A stretch of DNA of 64,000 bases, taken from the NCBI GenBank assembly GCA_050008465.1, contig JBEKMO010000018.1, positions 3,491 to 67,490 of the forward strand, in the 5' to 3' direction. Position numbers and translations under genes: made by a program. Below are positions 21,346-29,774 of this stretch, piece after piece. This DNA is from Fen-330 sp050008465. Lineage in GTDB: Bacteria; Acidobacteriota; Terriglobia; Bryobacterales; Bryobacteraceae. The notes below the pieces were generated by a model. It saw only the letters and a list, made by a program, of their open reading frames with translations. It ran no database searches and was not told the origin of the DNA. The first letter of the stretch is position 1, and each line of letters starts with the position of its first letter.

Positions 21346-22734
21346 TCAGCGAGGTCCGCCTCGCGGCGCCAGGCAATATAGGTGCGTCCGCGTGGCCACC
21401 AGGATTTCGCCGTCCGCGGTGAGTACTGGCGCGGTAGTGGGATTCTCGCCGGCGAACGTGTGGAGGACGCGGCGCTCTCCCTTCGCATCCCAGGCCGCCA
21501 GCGAGCTGCCTTCGGAGGTAAGCAGGAAATCGTCGGGAGTGATCGCGGCGCCCGCCAGCGGCTCGTCGGCGGTTCGAATCCAGTTCACCTTGCCGTCGGG
21601 GGCGATGCTGAGAATCTGCCGCTCGGCCCGCACAAAGACGGTGTGATCGTAGCCGACGATGGGAGGATGGATGAGTCCGCGCAGCCCCGGCGGCAATTCG
21701 CACTCGTAGATTCGCTCGCCTTCCGGCGTGAGCAGCCAGAGCGCACTGCGGCCTCCGGCGGCCACCAACAGGTAGATTCGGCCGGCCTCATCCAGGCTGA
21801 GGGCCAGGGGCAGGAAAACGCCGCCCATGGCGCGCCGCGCCTTGAGGCTCAGATCGAGCAGGTACACGCGGTTTGGGACCGCCAGAACGAGGGTGTCGCC
21901 GGCCAGGGCGGCCAGCATGCGGCGCGAGTCGCGGATTAGGTCGTGAATCACGGCCGGGCCGCCGGGCTCGTCCCAGGAACGGCGGGAGGCCGGATCGCCT
22001 AGGTCGGTCACCTCGACGATCGAACGCTCCGGCGAGGGCATCGAGGGGTCCACGGGGATCTCGATCCCGACCGTAACCATCAAGCGGTCGCGCAGGGCCA
22101 GGAAGGGATGGGTGAAACTCTTGCCGAAGTACAGCAGCGCGGAGAAGACCGCCTGGCCGTCGGCCAGCGAGTGTGCGACGATGCGCCCAAACGGATCGGC
22201 GGCGAAGGCGAGCGAGCGCGCTGGGTCGAGCGCTACCGGACTGGGGCCGAGCGGCGCCACGTCCAGCACCCGGCCGGCGCGGTCGCACAACGCCCATTGC
22301 GTAGCGCCATGGAGCACCACCCGGTTGCCGCTTGCCAGCAGGACGAAGGGGCGCAGCGTGGGCGTCAGGTCCGCGCGCCAGCGCACGGCCAGCGGAGCCG
22401 AGGATGCGGAGCCGAGCCGCTGGCTGAGGCGCGAATTGCGGGATTCGCCGCCATACGCGCCCGGCACGGAGGAATCGGCCGGCGGCTCGATCCGGGCGGC
22501 GGTGAGCGGCCCAGCCGCCGGCCGGATGGGTTGGGCGGCGACGGCGAAGGGCACCGGGGTTGGATTCTGGAACGTCGTGAACTGGTCTTCCATATCTGCC
22601 TTTCCGGCTGCGGGCCGCGGCGCAGGCTTCCCCGGGCGGACCCCGCGCTGGGGAGCGGACGGCTTCTGCGCCGGCGCTGCGCCGCTAAGTAATGCTAACG
22701 ATAGTAGGATCGGGAGGCTTCGGGACAGCATCAT
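21346..22734 (-). CDS. Exported beta-propeller-like protein of unknown function
   Basis: 462 residues with a signal peptide (SRSLPILLSLALLSGAAPAQ) and a Pro/Ala-rich spacer to about residue 75. Several blade-like segments with PQQ/YVTN-type character follow (WALCDRAGRVLDVAPLG, SALWLLTPEGERIYECELP, QILSIAPDGKVNWIRTADEP, SSLAAWDAKGERRVLHTF). I could not assign a named family. Its 5' end overlaps the preceding gene by 50 bp, implying translational coupling. The mature protein would be periplasmic or secreted. A structural or recognition role in the operon is a guess. Confidence 0.7.
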   Translation of the reverse strand: MMLSRSLPILLSLALLSGAAPAQKPSAPQRGVRPGKPAPRPAAGKADMEDQFTTFQNPTPVPFAVAAQPIRPAAGPLTAARIEPPADSSVPGAYGGESRNSRLSQRLGSASSAPLAVRWRADLTPTLRPFVLLASGNRVVLHGATQWALCDRAGRVLDVAPLGPSPVALDPARSLAFAADPFGRIVAHSLADGQAVFSALLYFGKSFTHPFLALRDRLMVTVGIEIPVDPSMPSPERSIVEVTDLGDPASRRSWDEPGGPAVIHDLIRDSRRMLAALAGDTLVLAVPNRVYLLDLSLKARRAMGGVFLPLALSLDEAGRIYLLVAAGGRSALWLLTPEGERIYECELPPGLRGLIHPPIVGYDHTVFVRAERQILSIAPDGKVNWIRTADEPLAGAAITPDDFLLTSEGSSLAAWDAKGERRVLHTFAGENPTTAPVLTADGEILVATRTHLYCLAPRGGPR

Positions 22735-25700
22735 CCATCACCGTCAGGACGATGGGCTTGTAGGCGCCCGGCTTTCCGTAATAGTTGGCGTCGGCATTGG
22801 TCGCGCTCAAGCCCAGCAGTTCCAGGTTGCGCTGATAGATCTTCGTGGCCAGCGCATTCAATTGGGCGTTCCGGTTCCCCGCCGTGTCTATGTTAGTCGT
22901 GATTTGCAGCCGCAACGTCCGGGGATCCACCGTGTCATTCCAGGCGTCGGCGGAGGTGGATAGTGTAACCGCGATGTGCGGCTTCGTCGTAGAGACGTTG
23001 GTGTCCGCCGTCCCCGTAATGCCTTTGGAGGCCAGCGAAGGCAAGAAGTGCAGGAGACAGTTCTTGCAGCCGGGCACGGCGCCCGCGCCGGTCAACTGGA
23101 AACTGGCAAAGCGCTGGAAATTCAGTGCCGGCTCGATCTTCGCCGTCCACCTGTCGAACAGGTCTTTGCGAATGTTCTTCTGGGCAGCGGCCCCGCCCGC
23201 AACGGCGCTGAAGTCGATCTGCACTCGCAGAATCACGATCAGCATGCCATCGATGTAGGCCGGTGTGGCGACGGGAGGCGAGACTCCGATACCCGGGTGG
23301 CAGCGGCTTTGCACTACCTCGGTGGAGTACTTGTCCTTCCCCAGGAGCCACAGCGCGGCATCGAACAGCGTCTTGCCGCCGGCGTTGGCCTTGAGATTGA
23401 ACGCCAGCGGGCAGTTGACGAAATTGCGCTCGCGCAGGCCGGCCGTAACGGTATGGGGATAATGAGGCAGGTAAAAATCGTTCTCGTCGCCATGCTCGAT
23501 CTTGAAATCCACGGTTTCGAACGCTTTTACCAGTCGCAGCCATTCGGCGGCGTGCCAGAGATAGCGCGCGCGAATGTACCAGTTGTGCTGCATCAAGCCA
23601 TAGCCCGTGAGCGGTTCGGGCGTGGCGGTGGTATAGCCGGGAATCTCCTCCAGGCTGTAGGGGGAGCCAATACGGCTCAAGAACGTGTAGTTGAAAGAAT
23701 CGCTGTTGTAATCGTCCGGCAGCGTGCCGCAGTGGCCCATCTCGTGAGCGGACGCCATACCCCGGCCTTCGAGGTTCACTCCCCAGTCGTCCTGAGCGGC
23801 GTAGTTGCCGTCGTCGTGGACGACGCAGTTGACGCGCAACTGGCCGGCGCCATCGATTTCTCCGATCGAAGACCCGTCTCCGGTCGGAATGGTTTTCAGA
23901 TAGAACTGGGCCCAGGCCTGTTTCAACCACTGGAACAGATTCACCACTTGAACGCGCACCGCCGGCGGGGCCGGCGAACCGGGACGCGGCAGGATCCAGG
24001 CGGGCGATGCGTTGTGCTTGTCGCGGCCGTTCCAGCGAGCCAGAATACCGTCGATGCAAAGCTTCACCCATTCAGTGTTGGACTTCGGAGCGGTACTCTG
24101 GACGAAGTTGAAACTGAGCCGGTTGAACCGCACCATGACGGCGATTTCTTCCGTCCCCTGCCAATCGGCGCAACGGAGCAGCGCAATGTCCAACCGTCCG
24201 CACTGATCCTTCTCCGAGCCGTACTTCGCCTTCCACTCCAAGTGTTTCTTCGGACCGCTTTCCGGGTTTCCCGCCTTATATCCGCTGAGGAACTTCTGCC
24301 AGTGGAAGGGCGAGAAGGCAAACAGCGCTTTGGCGTCGGCAGCGGGCTTGAGTTCCACCGTCGGCCGTGGATCCTTCTCGCTGGCTCCGCCCGAGTCGGC
24401 GGGAATGTTGTTCGCCACCACCCAGCGGACCGCCGCGCACGCGCCGGCGACATCGCAGTCCGCCGTGGTGCGCCAGTCGAACGCATCGAACAGGTTGCCC
24501 TGGGCCACGACCAGCCGGGTCCAGTCCGGGTAGTCGTGGAGGTAATAGCGTGCGCCGACCGGGATGTCGACCTTGCTGTAGGGATAGCCGTGCACCTTGA
24601 CGTCGGCATCGGCCTTGTACAATCCTTCCTCGTCGCAGCCGCTGCCCTTCATGAAGCGGTGGTGGAAGATCATCACCCGGTCGTCGGCCCCCAAGGTGAC
24701 GGTGGTCTTCCTGTCCTCCTTAGTGAAGACCATGTCGTCGAGCGAGAAGATCAGCGCCTTGTCTTTGGCCGTCGCGGCGTCGGCCTCTCCGCTGGTGAGC
24801 GTTCCGAAGAACTTCTCCTTGGTGCCGCCCGTCACTCCGCGGGCCCAGTAGTTCTTCGATTTCCAAACGGTAGGCAGGCGGTAGTACTTCAACCGTGCCG
24901 GCCCGGGGTCCGGTTCGGGGTCGACCACCTTGATTTCGCGGGCTGTCGCGGAACTGGAAACGACGAAGGTATGCTCGGCCCGCTTGAAGCGCAACAGCAT
25001 CAGCTTCCCTTCCAGCGGGGGAAGCGCGGTGGAGCCATCCTCTTTTTTGCGGAGGATCCAGGGCAGGCACTGCACCTGGCTGGGTCCGCCGGCGGGCGGC
25101 GACCCCGCCACCTCCACGGTCCAGTTGCTGTGTGTGGAGAGCGCGTCGGCATCGGCGAGATCCGCATCGGCTTCGAGCAGTTTCCGCTGTCCCTCCAGTT
25201 CGACGGGCGGGATGGCGATTCGCGCACCGTGCCCCGCCGTCGAGGGACTGCTGCGGGTGGCCGGGCCGTAGTAGCGGTCGAAATACTCGAATCGGAAGAA
25301 CATCCAGTGCGGATCCAGCACCAGTTCCACTGGGAGATCGTCCTTGCCGGTCAGATCCTTGGCGGGAGTGGGGACCGTGTAGGTGAGTACGCCGTCGGCA
25401 AATGAACCGAAGGCAGGCGCATAATCGGCGCCGGAGACGGCCGGCGTCCAATCGGAGTGCCGCATGCCCCACAGAGAAGTGCCGCTGAAGTTGAACGGCA
25501 GGCGGAAGAACCGTCCCTGCGCGGGCGCCGCCGCTTCGAGCCGGGACTGCCCCTCGGGCGGGGAACTGGGCGGAGAGCCGGGCGCGCCGCAGACGATGAA
25601 CCGCGGCGAGGCCTGCGGACACTGGAACAGCAGCGTGAGCGTCCAGGTTTCGCCCGGTGCGCCCTGCAGGGGAAAGGCGGTTTCGCCCCGGTCTTTGAGG

Positions 25701-25903
25701 ATCTCAACCGTGTCGGGTTGCGCGGCTTCGCCCTGCTTCTGAAAGCGGACGGCGACCTCCAGCCCGGCGGGGAAGTCGCAGAGTTTCTTATCGGGGTCTT
25801 TGAATCTCAGCCAGAGGAAGACCAGGTTGCCGGACTTGAGCGTGTTGGTACCGGAGCTTCCGTGCGCGGTCTTGAAAGTGGAGAGTTTGAGTGGTTGGCC
25901 CAC
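22685..25903 (-). CDS. Large protein with HEMGH zinc-metallopeptidase-like motif
   Basis: 1072 residues starting at GTG 25903, two bases after the upstream TGA. I do not recognise the full-length family. Residues 720-724 read HEMGH inside SAHEMGHCGTLPDDY; His720, Glu721 and His724 fit the zincin HExxH site and Asp730 could be the third ligand. Surrounding sequence is rich in beta structure and aromatic residues, with Cys pairs such as GCKNC near residue 960. There is no signal peptide, so if it acts outside the cell it needs a dedicated route. The LysM/peptidoglycan-binding partner directly upstream suggests a cell-envelope or injected effector role (inference). It could also be a non-catalytic structural protein. 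Confidence 0.65.
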   Translation of the reverse strand: MGQPLKLSTFKTAHGSSGTNTLKSGNLVFLWLRFKDPDKKLCDFPAGLEVAVRFQKQGEAAQPDTVEILKDRGETAFPLQGAPGETWTLTLLFQCPQASPRFIVCGAPGSPPSSPPEGQSRLEAAAPAQGRFFRLPFNFSGTSLWGMRHSDWTPAVSGADYAPAFGSFADGVLTYTVPTPAKDLTGKDDLPVELVLDPHWMFFRFEYFDRYYGPATRSSPSTAGHGARIAIPPVELEGQRKLLEADADLADADALSTHSNWTVEVAGSPPAGGPSQVQCLPWILRKKEDGSTALPPLEGKLMLLRFKRAEHTFVVSSSATAREIKVVDPEPDPGPARLKYYRLPTVWKSKNYWARGVTGGTKEKFFGTLTSGEADAATAKDKALIFSLDDMVFTKEDRKTTVTLGADDRVMIFHHRFMKGSGCDEEGLYKADADVKVHGYPYSKVDIPVGARYYLHDYPDWTRLVVAQGNLFDAFDWRTTADCDVAGACAAVRWVVANNIPADSGGASEKDPRPTVELKPAADAKALFAFSPFHWQKFLSGYKAGNPESGPKKHLEWKAKYGSEKDQCGRLDIALLRCADWQGTEEIAVMVRFNRLSFNFVQSTAPKSNTEWVKLCIDGILARWNGRDKHNASPAWILPRPGSPAPPAVRVQVVNLFQWLKQAWAQFYLKTIPTGDGSSIGEIDGAGQLRVNCVVHDDGNYAAQDDWGVNLEGRGMASAHEMGHCGTLPDDYNSDSFNYTFLSRIGSPYSLEEIPGYTTATPEPLTGYGLMQHNWYIRARYLWHAAEWLRLVKAFETVDFKIEHGDENDFYLPHYPHTVTAGLRERNFVNCPLAFNLKANAGGKTLFDAALWLLGKDKYSTEVVQSRCHPGIGVSPPVATPAYIDGMLIVILRVQIDFSAVAGGAAAQKNIRKDLFDRWTAKIEPALNFQRFASFQLTGAGAVPGCKNCLLHFLPSLASKGITGTADTNVSTTKPHIAVTLSTSADAWNDTVDPRTLRLQITTNIDTAGNRNAQLNALATKIYQRNLELLGLSATNADANYYGKPGAYKPIVLTVMDDAVPKPPDPTIVSIT

Positions 25904-25905
25904 GT

Positions 25906-26532
25906 TCAGCCTTCGTGCGCGGAGAGCAACGCGGCGCGGGTGTCCGCATCGGGCTCGCCGGTGATTGTCAAACCGTTTTCATCCTGAAAGCGGCGGATCG
26001 CTTTGCGGGTTGGATCGTCGAGGGTGCCGGAAATCTCCCCGTGGTAATAGCCGAGATTCTTCAGTCGTCCCTGCACGCCGCTGGTGTATTCGACGGGATT
26101 CATGTAGCCGAGATCCAGGTCATACTCCTCGGCGGCGGGCAGCTTCAGTTGAGCGCGCTTGGACCGGGGAGGAATGTCGTGCGAGATTCTGCCGTCGTCG
26201 TCGGTCACGCCGGAGAACTTGTGGCCATCCACGGTCAGCGAGTACTTCAGGCCGGCCCGCGGGCGGTTGCAGGCGTCCAGCAGCCGGAGGTTGAGCTTGA
26301 CCGGCACACCCTTGAGCCGGAAGGTATGAACCTTGGTGGTTTCCCCAGCCTCTTCCTTAGGCCGCTTCTCGGGGATGAAAACGTGGTCCCCGGCCATGAG
26401 CACATTCGGGTCCTTTCGGCGGTCCCGGAGCGGGGAATTGTGCTCGTCGTTCCAAAGCGTTTCCCAGAAAAAGCCATACTGGTCCGCGATGGAACTCATG
26501 CAGTCGCCCTGTTTGACGATATGCACCGGCAT
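25906..26532 (-). CDS. LysM and peptidoglycan-binding (PG_binding_1) domain protein
   Basis: 208 residues with GGAGG just before ATG 26532. Domains: LysM (about 2-52; VKQGDCMSSIADQYGFFWET, VLMAGDHVFIP), a Cna-B/carboxypeptidase-regulatory-like middle (about 70-125; GLKYSLTVDGHKFSGVTDD), and a C-terminal PG_binding_1 fold (about 140-205; VQGRLKNLGYYHGEISGTLD, RFQDENGLTITG). No signal peptide. LysM proteins of this build are often found near type VI or other contractile-injection spike and effector genes, but no such machinery is in the window. First gene of the four-gene operon. Confidence 0.8.
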   Translation of the reverse strand: MPVHIVKQGDCMSSIADQYGFFWETLWNDEHNSPLRDRRKDPNVLMAGDHVFIPEKRPKEEAGETTKVHTFRLKGVPVKLNLRLLDACNRPRAGLKYSLTVDGHKFSGVTDDDGRISHDIPPRSKRAQLKLPAAEEYDLDLGYMNPVEYTSGVQGRLKNLGYYHGEISGTLDDPTRKAIRRFQDENGLTITGEPDADTRAALLSAHEG

Positions 26533-27177
26533 GGCGTCCTCCCATCGCCGTTCAGAACAGGCGTGCGCAGACGGTTATTTCCGGAATTCAGACTCAAGTA
26601 TTGTACACCGAACCGTTTCTGCTGGCTAGCTCTGTTAGCGCCCACTGCGGCCTCCGGGCGAAGCAGCCACGGATTGATCCTTCGGGTCCCAGTGAGCCTG
26701 ATCGAAATAGGCCGAATAGATCTGGCTGGCTTGCGTATTGACGTAGCTGTTGACGCCTCCCGCGTAGTTGTAGGACAGGGCGGTCAGGGTGGGGCGGAAA
26801 ACGAGGATCGAGGGTCCGCCGCTGGCGCCGCTCTGTTGCTGGCAATCCCGACCGAACAGGGGGTCAGCCGCGGTTGCGGCAGGCGGTGGCAAAGAGCCAG
26901 ATCGCGGTTGCCGAACGCCAACCGAAAGAGAGCCTGTTCTACCTCCCGTACGGGCCGCACATCTGAGGCGCGGGGTGGGACATCCAGCCCTTTGGCGCGC
27001 AGCAGTATTTCCTGCCATCGAACTCCGACTTCGCCGCCCAGGCTACGCTCCACGGCAGCAGTTCACGGATGCGGTTGATCGGGGGGCGGCGATGCGCTTG
27101 CAACCGGACGTCGCAAGGAGGCATTTGACAACGTAACCCGAAAGGACGCGAGACATGACACCCATAATAAGGTGGAC
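26533..27177. other. Region with coding-like remnants upstream of the LysM operon
   Basis: About 640 bp. On the minus strand, 26635-26860 has a plausible protein tail (PTLTALSYNYAGG, SQIYSAYFDQAHWDPKDQ) with no sensible start or family. At about 27041-27103 a minus-strand frame reads PINRIRELLPW, reminiscent of the end of IS66-type transposases but too short to claim. Confidence 0.35.
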
Positions 27178-27290
27178 ATGAACGCGCGGCAGCAGTACTT
27201 GGAGGAACTCGGCAAAGAGTACGGCCGAGCCGATGAAAAGTGTCGAGGCCGGTTGCTGGATGAGGCGGAGAAGCGGCCCATCCTCTCGGC
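27178..27290 (+). pseudogene. N-terminal fragment of an integrase-type transposase
   Basis: ATG 27178 begins MNARQQYLEELGKEYGRADE then GRLLDEAEKR, matching my memory of the start of DDE 'integrase' proteins common in Acidobacteriota. The expected HTH continuation is replaced by unrelated sequence after about 35 residues. Confidence 0.4.
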
Positions 27291-27457
27291 CCCAAGCAGC
27301 TTCGGCGTTGCGGGAACGGGCCAGTCCTTCCTCCGCCGCGAACGGGAATTCGTCCGGACCGCCGAGTTGGGGGCCGCGGCTGTGGCTGGGGGGTGGCGGT
27401 AATCTCGGCTTCGCTGGCGACTCGAGGGACATGACCGCATTCCTCAGACAGACGGCG

Positions 27458-27990
27458 TTACCGCACGGCCCTCAGCAGTACGGCGTTCCTATGGAAGTCG
27501 AGGTGCGCCCGCTGGCCCTCGGTGAAGCCGCTGACGTTGACGAGCCTCTGGGTTTCGAAGCTCATGCGTTGAAGGGAAGGCAGGTGGGCTACCGGTGAGA
27601 TGATCAGTCTGCCAGAATCCTCGAAGCCGATGCAGCCGCGATCAAACAGGTGATCGGTGCTGGGGGTCAGCAGCAGTCCATTCTCGCCATCGAGGCGCTC
27701 CTCGTTCGACGAATCACGCCAGGGCTTGCAGTGGCTGGCGACCAGGCGAATTGGGTTCCCGTCTACGGTAATCCGCCACCTCGCCTCGATCTGCATCACG
27801 CGCTGTTTAAGTAAACCCTGCCCGCGCCAGGCCAATGCTGTGGCGCTCGACGCTTCCTACGACGTGGCCGTCCTGCGCTGCGATTTCCTCAACGATTACC
27901 CGGACGACCTGTCTCTCGATTCGGAACGGGATTTCGTTGATGACCGTTCGAACTTCACCTGGCTTCGCATCGTTGGCTAACCGCGGAATG
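27458..27990 (-). pseudogene. Frameshifted HNH-endonuclease gene
   Basis: The frame from about 27835 to 27458 carries a nearly complete HNH_2-type domain: GQGLLKQRVMQIE, ASHCKPWRDSSNEERLDGEN, GLLLTPSTDHLFDRG and the C-terminal HLDFHRN. The upstream part expected in this family (GEVRTVINEIPFRIERQVVR) lies at about 27840-27960 in another frame and ends at a stop. The gene therefore seems split by a frameshift near 27835. The first cysteine usual before the ASH motif is also missing (RITVDGNP). Family members are putative restriction-type nucleases. Confidence 0.65.
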
Positions 27991-28025
27991 GGGTCGCCCG
28001 GAGCCCAGCGCGGTTCTGCGCGAGT

Positions 28026-28046
28026 GTTATCCCCTGATATCGGTAA
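28026..28046 (+). repeat. Recurrent intergenic motif, copy 2 (diverged)
   Basis: GTTATCCCCTGATATCGGTA; same core as the copies at 16454, 29339 and 34976. Confidence 0.55.
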
Positions 28047-28122
28047 TGGTTCGGCCTGCCCACCCTGGACGACCCGCCCGAGGGGAGCAACATCCTAAAA
28101 GCAGAGTCATGGGCCGCCGTGC

Positions 28123-28169
28123 GGAATTTGGGCGGCCCTCGGCGTCAGAGGTTGCCGAGCCCAAATTCC
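28123..28169. terminator. Long stable hairpin downstream of the hydrolase gene
   Basis: GGAATTTGGG pairs perfectly with CCCAAATTCC. An inner CTCGGC/GCCGAG stem and a 10-nt loop follow a five-base bulge. It lies 74-120 bp past the hydrolase stop (minus strand). No T-run is present, so it may be a terminator-like structure or a mobile palindrome. Confidence 0.5.
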
Positions 28170-28242
28170 GGGTGGTCCGTGATCCGTTCCTTACGCCACG
28201 CGCGGCCTCCCGTTGCGCGATCTGCGTGATCCAGGTCGTCAA

Positions 28243-29037
28243 CTACAGCCCCAATTTCGCTCGAAGGAACGCGATCATCGTCCGCACCACTTCCCTGGAA
28301 GCCTCGCTGTCATCCACCAAGTCAAACATGTGGGGGCCCGTCGCGTGATTCACTACGGTTACCGGCAGGTTGCAGCGCAGTGCTCGCGCCACGAACGCGT
28401 CGATCGATTCGTTAAGACCTGCAAACTGCTCGCGGCCCGCCCTCGCGACAAACAGCGCAGTCTCCCGAGGCAGATCCTCCACCCGCCGGCCCGCAACCGG
28501 GTTGGCGAAGCGATATTCGGCAGCCGCCGTCGCCACGCCCGTCGCCCCGTCGAGGTCCAGCATGAACCCATAACACAGGACGCCACATCGCGCCTTGCCC
28601 TCCATCAAGGCCGACAGCGCCACCGGGACATTGCCGGAACTGGCCCACACGCCGATCCGCGTCCCGTCAATCCCCAACGCCGCACCGTTCTCCTGCAAGT
28701 AGGACAACACCGCGCCCACGTCGTTCGCTGGGTTCCGCGTTTCATAGACGATGCCCACCATTCCTGAGGCCGCAAACAGTTGCCCCCACGAGACTGCCAT
28801 CCCCATGTCGCGAAACTGGCAGCCGAGCGGCGTCGGCGCCCCCACATCTGAGTATCCGAGCACAATCACGACCGCCGGTGTTGGTGTCGCATCCCGTTCT
28901 TGGTCTGGCGGATAGTACAGATCCATCGTCAGTGCACCGGCCTCGGTTGCCCGGTATTCGATTCCTCGTCGCACCGTCACCGCATCCATGCCAGGAATCC
29001 GGTGCACCACTGCTTTCGTCGTAATCTCTGCCCGCAT
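28243..29037 (-). CDS. Alpha/beta hydrolase (dienelactone-hydrolase-like)
   Basis: 264 residues from ATG 29037; a longer start at 29064 is possible. Core elements are a strand and oxyanion region (PAVVIVLGYSDVG), a nucleophile elbow (GVWASSGN, Ser in the ASSG turn), an acid loop, and a C-terminal histidine in GPHMFDLVDD. No signal peptide. These enzymes hydrolyse small esters or lactones; the substrate is unknown. A truncated inverted copy lies at 29490-29700. Confidence 0.85.
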   Translation of the reverse strand: MRAEITTKAVVHRIPGMDAVTVRRGIEYRATEAGALTMDLYYPPDQERDATPTPAVVIVLGYSDVGAPTPLGCQFRDMGMAVSWGQLFAASGMVGIVYETRNPANDVGAVLSYLQENGAALGIDGTRIGVWASSGNVPVALSALMEGKARCGVLCYGFMLDLDGATGVATAAAEYRFANPVAGRRVEDLPRETALFVARAGREQFAGLNESIDAFVARALRCNLPVTVVNHATGPHMFDLVDDSEASREVVRTMIAFLRAKLGL

Positions 29038-29338
29038 ATGTCCCCCAAAATAGAAACGCCCCATTCAGCCGAAGCTGAACGAGGCGTCAAATTCGTGCCC
29101 GAGCATAAGGGCGAATCCCTACGGTAAGCGATTGCCGGGCACCACGTCAAGCAATCCTCGGAAGCGATCCTCACACGGCGGTGGGACGCGCCGGGGATTC
29201 TGGGCGGATCGTCGGCCACTCGGAAAGTGGCGTCCACCAGTGCGTGCGGTCGTGAGCAGCCAACCGACGGCAAATCGCTCCCGAAGGGGTAGAGCGGGAT
29301 CTCCGGGAGAGGAGACTCCGAGACGCCCCGGTGGAAGC

Positions 29339-29360
29339 GTTATGTGGTGATATCGGAAGC
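29339..29360 (+). repeat. Recurrent intergenic motif, copy 3
   Basis: Begins GTTATGTGGTGATATCGGAA; nearly identical to the copies at 16454 and 34976 (minus). It sits between the intact hydrolase and its inverted fragment. Confidence 0.65.
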
Positions 29361-29489
29361 GAGGGGGGACGCCGTGCTCGCCCGAGCGGCCACACCCGCG
29401 GCTTGGGCGTTTCTCGTCAGAGTGGCCATCGGTCCTACGCTCACCGGATGCTGGCCGACTTCCCGTTCCTACTCCGTTTCGCGCGCGGC

Positions 29490-29700
29490 TGGCGAGGCGC
29501 GAACGCCAGCGGTCGTGATGGTGCTCGGAAATCCCGATGTGGGCGTGCAGAACCCGCTCGGGTGCCAGTTGCCCGAGATGGGGATGGCAGTCTCTTGGGG
29601 CCAACTGCTTTCGGCCTCGGGAATAGTGGGCGTCGTCTATGAAACGAGGAACCCGGCGAGCGATGTGAACGCAGTGCTGTCCTACCTGCGGGAGGTCGGG
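29490..29700 (+). pseudogene. Truncated inverted copy of the alpha/beta hydrolase
   Basis: Encodes TPAVVMVLGNPDVGVQNPLG, CQLPEMGMAVSWGQLLSASG and VVYETRNPASDVNAVLSYLR, matching about 70 internal residues of the neighbour at 28243-29037 but on the opposite strand. Both ends are unrelated sequence, and the nucleophile and histidine are missing. Confidence 0.8.
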
Positions 29701-29774
29701 GAGCCGAACCACCCTGAGACGCTGCGCCGCCGAACGTTTCGAAGGTGGCCAGCGCACGGCTGCGGCCGTGATCC

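Noticed and set aside
17088..26532. Complete contractile injection system
   Set aside because: Only the LysM-type protein hints at one; no sheath, tube, baseplate, VgrG or AAA genes are present.
27041..27103. Possible C-terminal end of an IS66 transposase (PINRIRELLPW)
   Set aside because: Only about 20 residues of vague similarity, with no supporting sequence on either side.
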